From NCBI GenBank assembly GCA_003993805.1, contig RSEF01000005.1, positions 40,747,622-40,811,621 on the forward strand: DNA of 64,000 bases, read 5' to 3'. The notes under the pieces were generated by a model, which saw only the letters and a list, made by a program, of their open reading frames with translations, was not told where the DNA came from and made no database searches. A program made the position numbers and the translations under genes. Position 1 is the first letter of the stretch, and every line of letters begins with the position of its first letter. Source of the DNA: Himantopus leucocephalus (taxonomy: Eukaryota > Chordata > Aves > Charadriiformes > Recurvirostridae). Shown here piece after piece: positions 16,601 to 29,031 of the stretch.

Positions 16601-19600
16601 TTCAGTTAAGTATTTAAAGGTGAATATTTAAAAAAATACCTGTACTAAAGGCTGAGTGTGGAAAACATTTACTTGTAAGGTTAGAGCGCAGTAAAGTATC
16701 AAGTGATAAAAGATGAATTAAAAAGGAATATATGCCTTAAAACATGGCATATATTGGTAAAATTTATCGTGGTAAAAGATTAATTAGAAGGACTATAGCC
16801 TAAGTAACATTCAGAGTAGTCTGCAATGATCTAAAGCTGTTTCTTGCATGTTAAAGAAATGATGACAAATACAAACAATCCTTTGTCATTAATGTAAATT
16901 GAAAAGCTTCCATTTACTTTGATGTGTATTCGTGGGATTATATTCAGCATCTGCTACAAGACAGTAAGGGGTAATGGACTGGGTTTAGTACCTTTTTAAA
17001 TGATTGGTGCTGCTCTTGACCTAATCTGCAGTATCTTTTTTCAGCTGCTGGTTCAGTTTGTTCAGAATACTTCTATTCCACTGGGGCAAGGGCTGGTGGA
17101 GTCGGAACCAAAAGACATCACCTGTCTTTCTCTCCTTCCTGTTACTGAGACCTCAGAATGCAACAGACTCATGTTGCCAGGTAAAATCTATGCAGCAGAT
17201 CTTTGCGAGCGTGCCCTTCATACAGCTGTCTTACTGCGCCACTGTGGCGCACTGCCTCTTGCTGATAAGGCATTCCAGGGATAGAGGAACAAATTCAGAA
17301 GGGTGACTGAAACTTTTCTCATTTAACAGTGAAGACTGACTAGTTATAAAGTTCCTTCTTCCTCCGGTCTCTCTCAAGTTATATTTTCTTCTAGAAAAAT
17401 AATTTCATTGGTATCTTTTAGTCATAGTGTGTTTATACTTTTATTTACTCTGGTTTCACTTTTCTCACTAGATGATGAAAGAGATCTCACTTCTCCAAGT
17501 CACACTAATTCTTCCAAAGATGTTTCTTCATCTGCTGTCTTGAGAAGTCTCCAGGTAAATGTGGGCCCTGATGGAGAGGAAACAAGGGCACAGAATGTAC
17601 AGAAACCATCTGAACTTCTGTCAACTCCAGAGACTTCCAGTTTATTGCAAGACCTCCAGCCCAGTGACAGCACTTCGTTTATTCTTCTCAACCTAACAAG
17701 AGCAGGTAATTCTCCTTCTGTTTGTCATCTGGCTGGATATGTCTCAGACAACAGAATGCAGGAGATACAAGCACAACTCTGTCCCTGCTGCTTATGAAGG
17801 GGAAAGATCACAAAATTTGCTGGGCATTATTGGATATTTCAGGAGCATTTAATCATCAACAGCTTCCTCCAATGTAGAGGTCAGTGAAGACTTTTTCAGT
17901 GCAGCTATTGCATCTATGTCATGAACATTAGCCTCTGGGAAGCAAAAGAAATTTCACTCTCTTACGGTATCCTGTTTCATGAAGTTTTCTTCTTTTCTAG
18001 GGCTGGGGTCTCCAGCAGAGCACTTGGTGTTTGTTCAAGATGAAGCAGAAGATTCTGGGAATGACTTTCTGTCTCATGATAGCACAGACAGCAGTACCCC
18101 ATGGTTCCTACGAGTGCAAGAATTGGCCCATGACAGTTTAATTGCTGCCACTCGGGCGCAGCTCGCTAAGAATGCCAAAGCAAGCAATAATGGTAGGAAA
18201 TCCCCTACTTCTGTCTCAAAAGTTGAATGTTCTGTGCAAGGCCCCTAGTTTCGGGTTGTTTCTTCCTGTCTCTTTCACTCTCATGCTCTTAATGTATTCT
18301 GACACGTCTTCAAATCATCAGTGACAGAATTATACAGAACAATCATGTCATTTTCCTGCAATATAAATAGGCTTCTCAGTTTTTCTCAGGGAATGAACTT
18401 CAGTGGAGCCAGCGGTTCCATTGTAGTCCGCCTGTTCTCTGGTACATGTAAAGAGTATCTTCTATCTGACTGCAGCTGCTTGTATTTCAACTTTCATTTT
18501 CACTTTCAAATGCCTATTTTTAAGGCATACTGTAATTCGTACTTTCTTCTTAGCTCCACTGGGTTTGGAGATCAGCCTTCTGGAGAATTGGATTTAGTGA
18601 CATGCTTTGTGACTTAATTACTCTAATAAATAATTGCAAACAAATGCAATATTTCTTTTTTAGCTAAGGCGTTTTTAAAACTAGTTATCCTGGCTGGTAT
18701 ATAAAATTGGTTGGTTGATACTGATACAGAAACCACTTTTACAAGTTTTGATGCATTGGCTTTCTATTCTTCTTGTGATAAGCCTCATCTGGTAGGAGGC
18801 GATCTGACACAGATAGCTTGTTGGGAATAGTTTATGGACCTTGTAAGGTTTGCAAATCTGTGTCTGATCCCTGTTGTGGGCTAGGCAGCAGCATGTAGGA
18901 CACAGTAAACAATTAGAAGCCAGGCATATACTTGCTTTACAGTCTTGTGTCATATATGATGCTGGTTTTATGTATTAAATTTGACACATTATAGTAATCT
19001 GTATCTTTTTTACATTTTTCGGGGCTTTTTCTTCCAGGTGAAAATGTTCATCTTTGCTCAGGAGATGGGCAGCCGAAAGACTCTAGCCCCATTCCTCATT
19101 TATCTCGCGTGGAAAGGAAGCTGAAGTGCACAGTTGAGGGCTGCGATCGGACATTTGTGTGGCCAGCTCACTTCAAGTATCATCTGAAAACACACCGGTG
19201 AGCGCAATAAAGCTATGTGTTGTCACGACTTTTAAAAACTGTGCTCTGTATTTGGGATAGCGTTAGTTTTTTACATCAACAAGCTGTGAAAACCTGGTAT
19301 TACTCTTAGAAATACTAGGCCTGTTGCTTCCTTTAGGTCATTTATGTTGAAACACTTTGACCAGATTTAGATTATTTTTGCAAGTCCTTGTTAGTGTTCA
19401 GTTTAGAATATTTGTATTTTAACAGGTGCTCAATAAAGAGCATCAGTATCACTCCTGTGGTATAGTGAACATTAGAACTTATAGGATGCTATCTTATTTT
19501 TATATATCCTTGAACAAAGTTGCGTGCTCTAACAAATTACCCTAATCTTTTTTAGCTAAGAAATTGGCAGTCTCTAAGGTAAATTGTAGATGAGAAGCTT

Positions 19601-22600
19601 AAAAAGCGGGAAGGACTCCAAAAGACATGAGTCCATCATCTTGCCCCGAGACAGGGCCAGCAGTAATTGAGTATGTTATATGTACACATGCAGTCATTTT
19701 TGATCCTCCAGTGACTGAACTTAAATTCCGTAACGTTCCTATATAATCTGTTGCACTCCTTTCCTACATCATTCTGGGTAGGGAATAGGCAAGGTAATGT
19801 GATGAAAAGATATTACCTGAACAAATTCTTCCAGTGGACCACCCAGACTGTAGTTCCTTAGGACTTAGGTCACTCACTTAGGTTGAGTCTCCGTTTTCTG
19901 GTGTAGTTCATTTTGGTTTAAATGTTTCTGCTTTTTATTTAATCAGTAAAAGAAGTCCAGTGTTCATGAAAAATACATTGCAGTTGCTGGTAATGAAACA
20001 GCTATTTTGTTGATTCCCAGGAACGACCGCTCCTTCACTTGCCCAGCAGAAGGCTGTGGAAAAAGTTTCTACGTCTTGCAGAGGCTGAAGGTGCACATGA
20101 GAACTCACAATGGTGAAAAACCCTTTGTGTGCACGGAGCTGGGCTGTGGGAAGCAGTTCACAACAGCTGGAAATCTGAAGAACCACCTACGAATTCACAC
20201 TGGTGTGTTTTAGACCTCACCTATTTGTGGTCTGCAGAGGTGGGGTCTTTACTGAGGAATAAACCACTTCCTCCTCTGTCCTCAAACTTTTGAGAATGTT
20301 AGGTGGTTTATCTCTGCCCTTCATTAATGTCCCTTTTCTATCAATTCATATTGATCCTATAGGTCAAATTAATCAACTTCTTTCTTATCCTCTTTACTAT
20401 CCTGTATAATTTCACATGGGTTTCACCCTTCCAATACTACATGATGATGCTGTACTCTGCTCAGACCCATGCTCTGAAGATTCCCTTCCTTCCTCAAGTT
20501 TTTTGATGGAGGGAGGGGTGTATGTTGTTTGGGGGAGAAACTATACTATTCCCAACAGAATAGTTAGTGAACACAACTGCTGTAATTGTTTTCTATAAAG
20601 AAGCTATTTTAAATTCCTGAAAGGCACAATAGCTTAACTGTACTGACATCTGGCTGACTCTGACTAGCTTATGTTACCTGTGCTGCTTGTGGAGTGATTA
20701 CATTTGGGAAATATAGGGAAGTGAGGAATGTAGTGGAATGAGTAGCAAAAATATAGTAGCAGAGTCTAGTAGAAAAAGGCAATAATTAGAAGGCAGCATT
20801 TTGGCATGCAAACTGCTCCGTTTGTGCTAATGCTAATTCGGGATGTTACCATATGCTGGAGCCTATGTACTCTTAACTCATGCTCAGCTTTTTATATTAA
20901 ATAAAACAAGAACCTTTATTTCATAGTGCTGTATTTTATACATGGTTTGTTTATGCAGTCTCCTCTGGAGAATTTGATCCTGCCTTGTCAATATTTTTAG
21001 AAGTTGGTGTACCAGCCAAAGTCTTGACAACCACATAAAGTGTGTTAGGTGTTTTTATCCTAGAAAGTTGTTTGAGAGAGGCACACAAGTTACTGCTGAA
21101 ATGATCAGCAATTTAATACTTAGTAAAATTCATAGCTAATATTCTGGTGTTTTTGTTTGGTTATTTTTTTAAGACTCAGGGTTATCACACCACTTAAATG
21201 ACACAGTTCAAGCCTCTCAGAATATTGTTAAGAGATTCCCTGATGGCTGAGGAAGGTAGCATTGCATTACAGTTGGTTAACATTTCAAAATAACCTTGAC
21301 AACTGTGAGAGCACAAGGCCTCTCTAGTAAAATGAAATCGCAGATTATGTGGGCCGCCAGCAGCTGTTTATGCCTTCTGCCTTACACATGGAAAAAGAGT
21401 GCTGTTTTAAAGAATTTGCAGTCTAAGTAGAACACACAGTTTGGGGGCAGATGTTGGGTTGTAGTTAAAAATTATATATACCAACAATAAAATTTTGAAT
21501 GTGTAGTAACAGCAGCCATAGTTTTTACAGTTTTCTTTTGCACATAAAGCTCCCAGCCAAGGTGCAGATGAAGTTAATAGGCCCAGCTGACATATGCACA
21601 ATCCTTCATGATAGAGTGAGTGTTCTGCAGCCAACGGAATAGCAGCTTCTGGAGAAGTAAACAATAACTTTCTTAAATGAAAATTGATAATGTGCAATTA
21701 GGAGTTTGATCAGACCAAAGGTGTTATAAAACTGCAGGTGTAAATAGATCTAGGGTTTCTTATAGATGGAACTGTGTGCTGTTATTTTTGTCAATGGTAG
21801 TTTTTCTTCCTTCTTTCCAAGTTTTAAATATTTATAACAAGCCAGAAGGTACAATCAGTGTTTGAGAATCTGCTATATATTTCAGCTTTGTAACACCAAT
21901 CAGAACATTCTGCGTTGATCCTTTTTGCTCAAATCCATTGAATGCTATAGCAGATAGGAAGCTGAGAAATGAACTAGACTTCTAAAGGCAAAATTACAGT
22001 AGAAACAATTTTAAAAACAATTTTACTCTGAAAGAACTATGTATATGTTAGACAATAAAATAGGTAAAATAGCTTGCTTAACTCCTGTGGACTTGCTGTT
22101 ACTCTGATACAGTAGTCTAATTAAAGACTTGAAATCATAGTGTTAAACATGGTATATTGAGTTCTTTAGTGGGATGTTGCAGGCAAAAGTTACCTCTAGT
22201 TTAATTTAAGGCTTTATTAAGAGGGTGTTTAGAACAGATTAATTATATTGCATTGCATTAGTGTAGTCACCTCCCAATTTATCATCATTTAGACAAATAC
22301 AAAAATAGCTGTGGAGATACATAAAAATAACAACATTCAGCCTATGAGAACAAATTGTGCCTTGAGTTAGTGTTCCTCCACACATTAATATAAATGACTG
22401 ACACATCTCTCATGGGATTTTGTGAAGTTTAGCCTGATTTGAAATAAAGTATAGAATCTGATATGAAGGGAAATACAGTTAATGCGATTTTTGGCACTGA
22501 GCAGCAGAAAAGGAACAGGATCCTGGGAGTGTGTGAAGCAGAGAGCTGGTTGTTAAGAACTGCATATAGAGATATATCATAGTCTGGGCACTTTTGTATT

Positions 22601-24943
22601 ACTCTTTCGGTATTTACATACTTGGAAGATGTATTTAGAAACAGTGGACCCTTGCTTCACTTTCAGTCAATTACGATCTAAGAATATTTCAGAAAGAACG
22701 TCAGCGTTTCCTCTTGAAAGCTAATGAAGAAAATGCTTTAAAAGCCTTAGGAAGCATATGTATAATTTCCATTGAACTTTGTTGCATGTAAGGCCAAAAG
22801 GGAGAATGGGGTAGAGATCTCCAGGCTGTTCTCAGGGACTTGGACAATCAGATCAAGTTGTGATCCCAAAATGTAAGAACTTACTTTTCCCTTGTAGGGG
22901 AAAAACCCTTTCTGTGTGAAGCACAGGGATGTGGTCGCTCCTTTGCGGAATACTCCAGCCTTCGGAAACATTTGGTTGTCCACTCAGGTAAGAGTCTTCA
23001 TCTGACATTCTGTGACCTATCTGAGAGAAGACCTTTATTGTAGGACTTCGATTTGATTTCCTTAAGAAAAATCCTCTGTTTCCTACAGGACTTCTGGTCA
23101 TAGTGTTTCATGACTTCCTTTGTGGCGCCTGTAGACTGCGTACTTTAATCTTTTCTGTTGTTTCTGTTTCTAAATTTTATATTTCTAAATTCAAATTACA
23201 TTTTAAAAATTTATTTTTTAAATTGTTTCTAAAATGTCATGAAGTTAGGTATCTGTTTTGTAGCTGCCATTTTCTTATTTAAAAGAGAGAATCTAGCACC
23301 TCTATATACTAATCAAAGCCATTCAAATCTCAAATCTCTCATGAGTGGGTTTCTGCCATAGGTAGGGTTTTCCTTTATTTTTTAATACTACATACCTGTA
23401 ATTGGACAAAACATTAGATGGAGATGTATTTCACAAGTGCTTCAAAACTTTTGTCTTCTGTTTTGATTGATCTATCTTAAATACCATCAGCACCATGAAT
23501 ATGGCTTGTTTGGAGAAGGGGAGATTTTATTGGGGTAGTAACTTTTGGGACTGCCCTAGTTCTCCGTGCTTTTTCTTTCTTGTCTCCTTGGCTTCCACGC
23601 TATTGAGCTCACACATATGGGCATCATACTTACTGTATTGTGAAAATGATGGATTGCTCTGTAAAATGGAAATCCTTTTACAGTGACAAGTCACCATCCA
23701 GTCTCCACTCAGTAATGTAAACCAGATGCTGTAAGTTGTTGTGTGCTGGCAGGAGATAGCTTCCTTGCCTCTGCTTCCTTGCTTTTGGTCATTCTAGGTA
23801 TGGGACATCAAATATTTCCGTGTCACTGCATAAGAGATTCCAAATAACTTGTTCCATCGTATAAATCAGACTTGAAGACTTTATGTTACTCTATGGACTT
23901 GAGATTTCCAACAGCTGGCAATACTGATACCTAAACCTTTTTTGTTCTGGAAGCTTATTGTTCTCCAGGAAACAGGAATATTTCTCATTTGTTTTTTTCA
24001 CTGATAATTAGGACCAGTGGTGTCAACAGCCATTTCAAAACAGTATTACTGGTTTCTGGTTGATGAGGTCTTTATTCACAATTTGGTAATTCTTGGGACT
24101 TTTTTCCCCCCTTCTACTCCAAGGAGTGAAACCGCATCAGTGCCAAATCTGTGGGAAGACATTTTCACAGAGTGGTAGCAGAAATGTGCATATGAGGAAA
24201 CACCACTCCCGAATTGGAACATCTGGCAGCAGAGAGCGAGAACAGCCAGGTAAGGAAGGGAGGGCACACTCTGTGGAGGAGAAGTGCAGGAAAGAATTAG
24301 TGGATGGTCAAAGAGAAGGGAAGATATTTGTCCTGAAAATATGGGACCACAAGCCAGTAAGGAATAAAAGACTGTTCCTCTTGGAGATGAGGTTGGATTG
24401 CTCACCCTCCCCTTTTCTAGGATAGAAGACAAAGGTGTATTTCTGTATTGTAGTCAAGGTTTACTGTTTTCAAAATTAACATGAATCTAGCATTTTTTTT
24501 ACATGGAATTTGTGCCTTTGTTATGCATTCTTGTTGTAAGCAGCCTGTTTTTTTATGCAATGTGAATTATTTAAAGAGAAAGCCAAGCCTGCATGCGATC
24601 CTGCCATACTAAGGCTCAAAACAATAAATATAGGTGTTACCATCCATTGGAGCGCCAGATGCCCAAAGAGCAGGAACGGATAAAGCAGGTGTCTGGGGAA
24701 GAAGTCTGTGTGACTTGGAGGGGGGTAGGGATTGTATCTTATACTGCAGTATCATTACATCATGAGAATTTTGGTTNTTTTTTTTTTTTTTTTTCTTCAC
24801 AATAGAGTCACTGATGGGCAGCAGTTTGCTGGAAGAATCTACAGTGCATAGTAAGAATCTCATCTCCATGAACTCTCAGCCCAGCCTTGGTGTTGAGTCT
24901 CTGCACCTGCCAGACACTGAGTCTATTATTGGAGTAGAGGAGG
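7606..24943 (+). CDS. ZNF410: ZNF410, five-C2H2-zinc-finger transcription factor; 3' end not found
   Basis: ZNF410 is a nuclear factor known to act very selectively on CHD4, and so on the NuRD complex. Noncoding exon 1 ends at 6180; exon 2 is 7445-7638 with ATG at 7606-7608 (MLSDELESKPE). Coding exons follow at 17045-17180, 17472-17705, 18001-18192, 19038-19197, 20021-20202, 22898-22987, 24124-24249 and 24806-24943. All junctions are AG/GT and phase-matched, giving 430 residues closely like human ZNF410 as I recall it. Five tandem C2H2 fingers start at Cys229, 259, 289, 319 and 349. The linker before finger 5 reads SGVKP instead of SGEKP (Val344). The expected last 50 or so codons (human tail ends near NQGDLTERRT) are not found between 24944 and the FAM161B end. 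Reading through exon 10 would add about 15 residues before TGA. Confidence 0.96.
7629..7889 (+). repeat. Near-identical 130-base duplication around a single N, includes exon 2 splice donor
   Basis: Bases 7629-7757 recur at 7760-7889 with two small differences, separated by the single N at 7759. The unit starts inside ZNF410 exon 2 and carries the donor CCTGAG|GTGAGC, so a second copy of the donor lies 131 bases downstream. The pattern fits two allelic contig ends placed side by side rather than a real tandem repeat. Confidence 0.85.
8225..9116 (-). mobile_element. Solo LTR-like repeat, copy A (ZNF410 intron 2)
   Basis: This is one of five related copies in the window. Read on the minus strand, it begins near 9116, passes a GAGAGGTAATAAATT motif shared with copies D and E, and ends in CTCACA at 8225, so the element has TG...CA-like ends as LTRs do. 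Similarity to copy B is clear along the CTCTGCCAGGGCT and CCTTTGATCCTCCCCCTAAACA segments (plus-strand reading). No gag, pol or env frame adjoins it. Class assignment as an endogenous-retroviral solo LTR is inference; boundaries are approximate. Confidence 0.6.
11930..12932 (-). mobile_element. Solo LTR-like repeat, copy B (ZNF410 intron 2)
   Basis: Same family and orientation as copy A. The plus strand shares TTTGATCC(T)TCCCCTAAACA, AAGAAGTTTG and the GAGTTCTGGTCTTTGTTACTCT segment with copy A. On the minus strand it starts near TTGTAAGGGTATCTGG, which parallels the start of copies C and E. No internal retroviral coding sequence is present. Ends are approximate. Confidence 0.6.
15583..16555 (-). 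mobile_element. Solo LTR-like repeat, copy C (ZNF410 intron 2), interrupted by an N duplication
   Basis: Same family and orientation as copies A and B. Read on the minus strand it has a TATA-like ACATATAAG near 15996 just ahead of the GGTCAACTCCG segment, matching the position of TATA-like boxes in copies D and E. A false duplication around the N at 16254 lies inside it. No coding sequence of a retrovirus is seen. Confidence 0.58.
16141..16363 (+). repeat. Near-identical duplication of about 110 bases around a single N
   Basis: The segment beginning TCTCTTGTTCAATCCC at 16141 recurs from 16255, directly after the single N at 16254, with only a few differences. It lies inside LTR-like copy C in ZNF410 intron 2. 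It is best explained as an assembly artefact. Confidence 0.85.
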
Positions 24944-25249
24944 GTGAGACCAGCTGCTCTTTTTTCCGCCCTCTTATATGTGGTGACTGAAGTGGGATGG
25001 ATCATTTCTCCTCGAGGCTCACCATGTTGCAGTGGGATGAGTGAACATTGCTTTAACTGTGCACAGAGCGGGTGGGTAGATGGAGAATGGGGCCAACTGG
25101 AGTTGGAGAAGACCTACTGGACCAAGTTTCTCTCTTGCAGAGCTTAAAAGGTGAAGTCTGCTGCTTAGGTGTCATTTAGCCCATGTCATGGAACGCCATT
25201 TCAAAACTGTTTATGCAGTCCATTCTCCTAAACCCTGAAGCGTTTTGTT

Positions 25250-25350
25250 TTGCTGGAGCACCTAGGAGCCCCAGCTAAGGACCAGGACCTCATTGTGCTA
25301 GGCACTGTACAAACATTCAGTATCTTGAGCAACAGGCCTTCCTTCCATCC
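25250..25350 (+). repeat. Fragment of an ancient amniote-wide interspersed repeat
   Basis: The stretch contains GCACCTAGGAGCCCCAG and ATTGTGCTAGGCACTGTACA, which I recognise as a widely distributed old repeat in reptiles and other amniotes. I cannot name the family with certainty. Boundaries are approximate. Confidence 0.5.
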
Positions 25351-25750
25351 TTAACCTTCAGAGACTATATTCTAATACATCTCACTGTCAGGAGCTGACT
25401 TACTATCTGAAATAAATGTACTACTTGATATCATTTAATTACATTTGCTGTGTTCTTTTCCTGCCTTCCCCAGTCACTTTTTCCTCCAAAATTTATTTGG
25501 TATATCAAGCTCTTTAAATGAGTCTACAATATAGATGTTTTGAATTTTTGTTAACTTGAAAGACTTTGTTCAGAATTAGCATTACTAAGAATGCGGAGTT
25601 TTGCTAAGATACCGTGCACTTGTAGTGGCTTCTATGTGAAGAGAATGCTTTGAGCTGAATGTAAAGGTGGTGCTGCTGTCGGTAAAGGTATTGTAATTTG
25701 GAGGTTCTTGCAGAAGCTCCACCACATACCTGTGAATCAGAATCTGATGT

Positions 25751-26525
25751 GAATCACAGAATCATAGAATAGTTTGGGGTGGAAGGGACCTTCAAAGGTC
25801 ATGTAGTCCAAACCCCTGCAATGAGCAGGGACATCTTCAACTAGATCAGGTTGCTCAGAGCCCCATCCAGCCTGACCTTGAACATTTCCAGGGATGGTGC
25901 ATCTACCACCTCTCTGGGCAGCCTGTGCAGGTGTTTCACCACCCTCATATTGAAGAATTTCTTCCTTATATCTAGTCTACATCCACCCTCTTTTAGTTTA
26001 AAGCCATTACCCCTTGTCCTATCNNNNNNNNNNNNNNNNNNNNNNNNNNNNNNNNNNNNNNNNNNNNNNNNNNNNNNNNNNNNNNNNNNNNNNNNNNNNN
26101 NNNNNNNNNNNNNNNNNNNNNNNCTCATGTCTAGCTTTTCATCCACCAGCACCCCCAAGTCCTTCTCAGCAGGACACCCTCTCAATCCCTTAATCTCCTG
26201 GCCTGTATTGATACCAGGGGTTGCCCCAACCCAGCTGCAGGATCCTGCACTTGGCCATGTTGAACCTCATGAGGTTCATGTGGGCCCACTTTTCGACCTT
26301 CTCCAGGTCCCTCTGAATGGCATCCCATCCCTCAGGCATGTCAACCACACCACTCAACTTGGTGTCATCTGCAAACTTGCTGAGGGTGCACTCGATCCCA
26401 CTGTCTGTGTCACTGATGAAGATAATAAACAATACTGGTCCCATACAGACCCCTGAGGGACACCACTTGTCACTGATCTCTATCTTGACAAGGCCACTAA
26501 GTTGTGGTTGTGGTTTGGCTACCAT
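25751..26525 (-). mobile_element. CR1 LINE fragment, 5'-truncated, interrupted by a 100-N gap
   Basis: Read on the minus strand, the right part (26525-26124) encodes reverse transcriptase ending, with the catalytic FADD box at about 26364-26375 and KDLGVLVDEKLDM just before the gap. The left part (26023-25751) encodes the ORF2 tail (RLDIRKKFFNMRVVKHLHRL, PREVVDAPSLE) and ends in the ATTCTATG/ATTCTGTG repeats typical of CR1 3' ends. The two halves are in order and the same orientation, so they are one element. The missing middle should be about 120 codons, longer than 100 Ns. The frame is broken and 5'-truncated, so it is dead. Confidence 0.93.
26024..26123. other. Assembly gap (100 N)
   Basis: A run of exactly 100 N, a conventional placeholder for a gap of unknown size, lies inside the CR1 element. 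Confidence 0.99.
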
Positions 26526-29031
26526 CTTATCAGTTGATAGGAGATTTTCTAGTGAGATACCTTCTTTACTACAGTATTTTTATAGGTTAGCTGAACAGGA
26601 TGTAATTCTTTTAACTAAAAATAACAAAATATTTTCAAAAAATGCAAAATTACAGAGCAAAAGTGGAAATTATTTATTTCCATACCACTTATGAGCTATA
26701 TTAAGAGATTACAAATCTCTTTTAGGATTACAGAAATGTAATCCTGCTTTCAGAACAACACTTTGTTTAGCAAGAAAGATGCTAGCAAGTTTCAGTTACT
26801 TAGTCTGATGCTTTTACTTTCATCACCATTTCAGCAATTTTTGTTTAGGGACCAATATTAAGACTTGTATTTATCTGTTACTGTATTCATGCATGTCACC
26901 TTAGTATTTGTTAAAGGGATACGGCATAATATCATATATTAATTTAAAGTCAAGCCTTTGTTCCTCCTTTCTTAAGGTTTTCCTTTACACTTCACATACT
27001 TGGAAATTTCTTTTTCTAGCATCATCAAGTATTATTATGGAAATTAGCAACCAATTTTAGTAAATACGCCTTAAAACATATGTATTAACATTTCACTCGC
27101 ACTGCTCCAGATATATCCATACAAGCCCGATGGGCTGTAGACTACAGACTTGGAGCATGGAAGAAATCTTCTTTCCTTCCTCTTTCAATGTGACGAGTCA
27201 TGGTGACAATATAATTACAGCACTGCTCTTTTCCAGGCGAAACAGGAGAAAGAACAGCCTTTGTGTGTCCTGCACCATTAAACCTACGCAGAGACCGGTA
27301 CACTGGGAACAGCCTTCCCTGAACCCTCCCAGGTGCTTAAACCTCTTCTCAGTGTGAAAAGCCTCTGGAGCGAAGGAAGCATTTCCAACCTGTTGGGAAT
27401 TGGGCTGCATTTCAATCTGTGACGCAGCACTCTGCAGATGCAGTGTGTAGAAAGCTCTTCAACTGGAAAAGGAGGAAAAATACAAGCCTAAACTTAGATT
27501 TGCTGGAAATTCTTTGGGTCAGTAAGGAGGACTGCTGCAACCCAATGCATTCAGCTATGTATCAGCATGAATTGATCTCTGTGGAAGTGCAACGTAGCAG
27601 CCTGAAACCCTGGGGCCATGAGTTCTTGGATCTAGTACTTTGTTCTGATCAAAAATATCTTGATCTCAGTTTTATACCTTTATCTATTGTGGAAGCTCTT
27701 ACAGGTACTGTATTTCTGATTTGATGATGAGGCTTTGTTGTTACAGTGTAAAGATAAATGGATTGAGGTAACGAAGATGAAAAGAGACACAGCTTCCATT
27801 TAAAAAGTGAGGAAAAGAGGATTGATAAAGAAATTGGACAACACAGAAACATTGATAGCCATGTAAAAATCTTTTAATCTCAAAGTGCTTTGATATCATA
27901 ATTATCAGAAAACATTCCAGGTGGTAAGGGTTTGTATTTTTGAGATTGTTATTACTGTCAGGTAAAGGAAGACCACTAATGTGTGAACTATACCATTTAA
28001 GATGCACCAGGCATTTGAGTGCAACACGCTGACAGGTAATACCTAATCTTTCTTCCACCAAAGTCCATCTTTGGTAATATGTTCAAATAGTTTCTAATAG
28101 TGAAATATGGGAGATATTTTAATATAGAAAGACTATTGCTTCTTCCTAATGGGAGGAAGGAGCAGAGCTGGTAATGAGTGAATGAAGAGTTAACACCAGA
28201 GGACTTCCCTCTGAGTCTTCTCCCAAGGTAGGTCAAATCTTGCTTTTTTTTTTTCTTTAATACCTTTTTTAAAAGCATTCTACCACATATATGTGTAAAC
28301 CAAGGTTTAGCACACTGAAAAGCATTCTCTACTTTCTGTGTGCTTCTGCGGCATGAACACAAGGAGCTGACACTAGGGGATGCACCTCTTCAATCTTTCA
28401 TATCTACTTTTATCCAAAGATAACCTTCAACCTTTTAAACTTGTTTTGTTGCCCATTAAAGAAAGGGAAATGGCTCATGTGGGGAACACTTGTGAAGACT
28501 AAGGGAGGCTGCAGGCTTTGCTGGGTTGAAGAAGACATGCTCTAAACAATAGTTGGTCTTTCTTTCCTTTTTCACATCTCACTTACCCCAGAGCAATTCT
28601 TAGGTATCAGCCTAAACCAGAAAGTTCCTGAGGATGAACATGGAGAATCTTGAGTTAAAAAAAAAATCAAGAGATGATCAATGGATTCTTCCGCTAGATC
28701 TTATGTTGCCATTTCCTTTCCGCTCTGTTCCTCTTGAGGTTCTCCTTCCTGTACAGTACAGTTGTCCTTTTCACCCCGAGGCTTGGGCGCTCTGCAGAAA
28801 TAGTGATTGTCTAATACCGGAAATGGTTTGCAGTGTTTACTTGCTGCTTTGCCCCATGCATAAGAAATAGAGTGCAGTCATAGCAGTTAAGATAGAGAAG
28901 CCGTGATGCTTAATAAGAGGAGTGAAGTTGATTTAATTTTGCCTACACTAGATGATACAAACTGGAACGCTTTCATGAACAAGGAGAATATTTCTACTTA
29001 AAGGCAAGAGAGCTGTATTGCATTGTTTTTA

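Larger units (their letters stand above)
24944..29031. other. Interval between ZNF410 exon 10 and FAM161B last recognised exon
   Basis: This 4.1 kb interval should hold the final ZNF410 exon or exons and both 3' UTRs. I searched it by eye for a codon series like the human ZNF410 tail and did not find it. It holds an ancient repeat (about 25250-25350), a CR1 LINE with a 100-N gap (25751-26525), and otherwise AT-rich sequence. Short plus-strand frames at 27130 and 27419 have no recognisable domains. Confidence 0.6.

Noticed and set aside
18830..18900. 17-base match (AGGCAGCAGCATGTAGG) with 8190-8206
   Set aside because: Too short and without extended similarity; the first copy lies outside the LTR-like element. 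Probably coincidence or a tiny old repeat.
24076..24432. 118-codon minus-strand frame opposite ZNF410 exon 9
   Set aside because: It is the complement of the zinc-finger exon and its flanks, with no independent evidence.
25851..26456. 201-codon plus-strand frame
   Set aside because: It is the antisense of the CR1 element and runs through the 100-N gap.
27222..27330. Possible last exon of ZNF410 after TTTTCCAG at about 27236
   Set aside because: The acceptor keeps phase and opens about 28 codons, but the residues do not resemble the conserved ZNF410 C-terminus.
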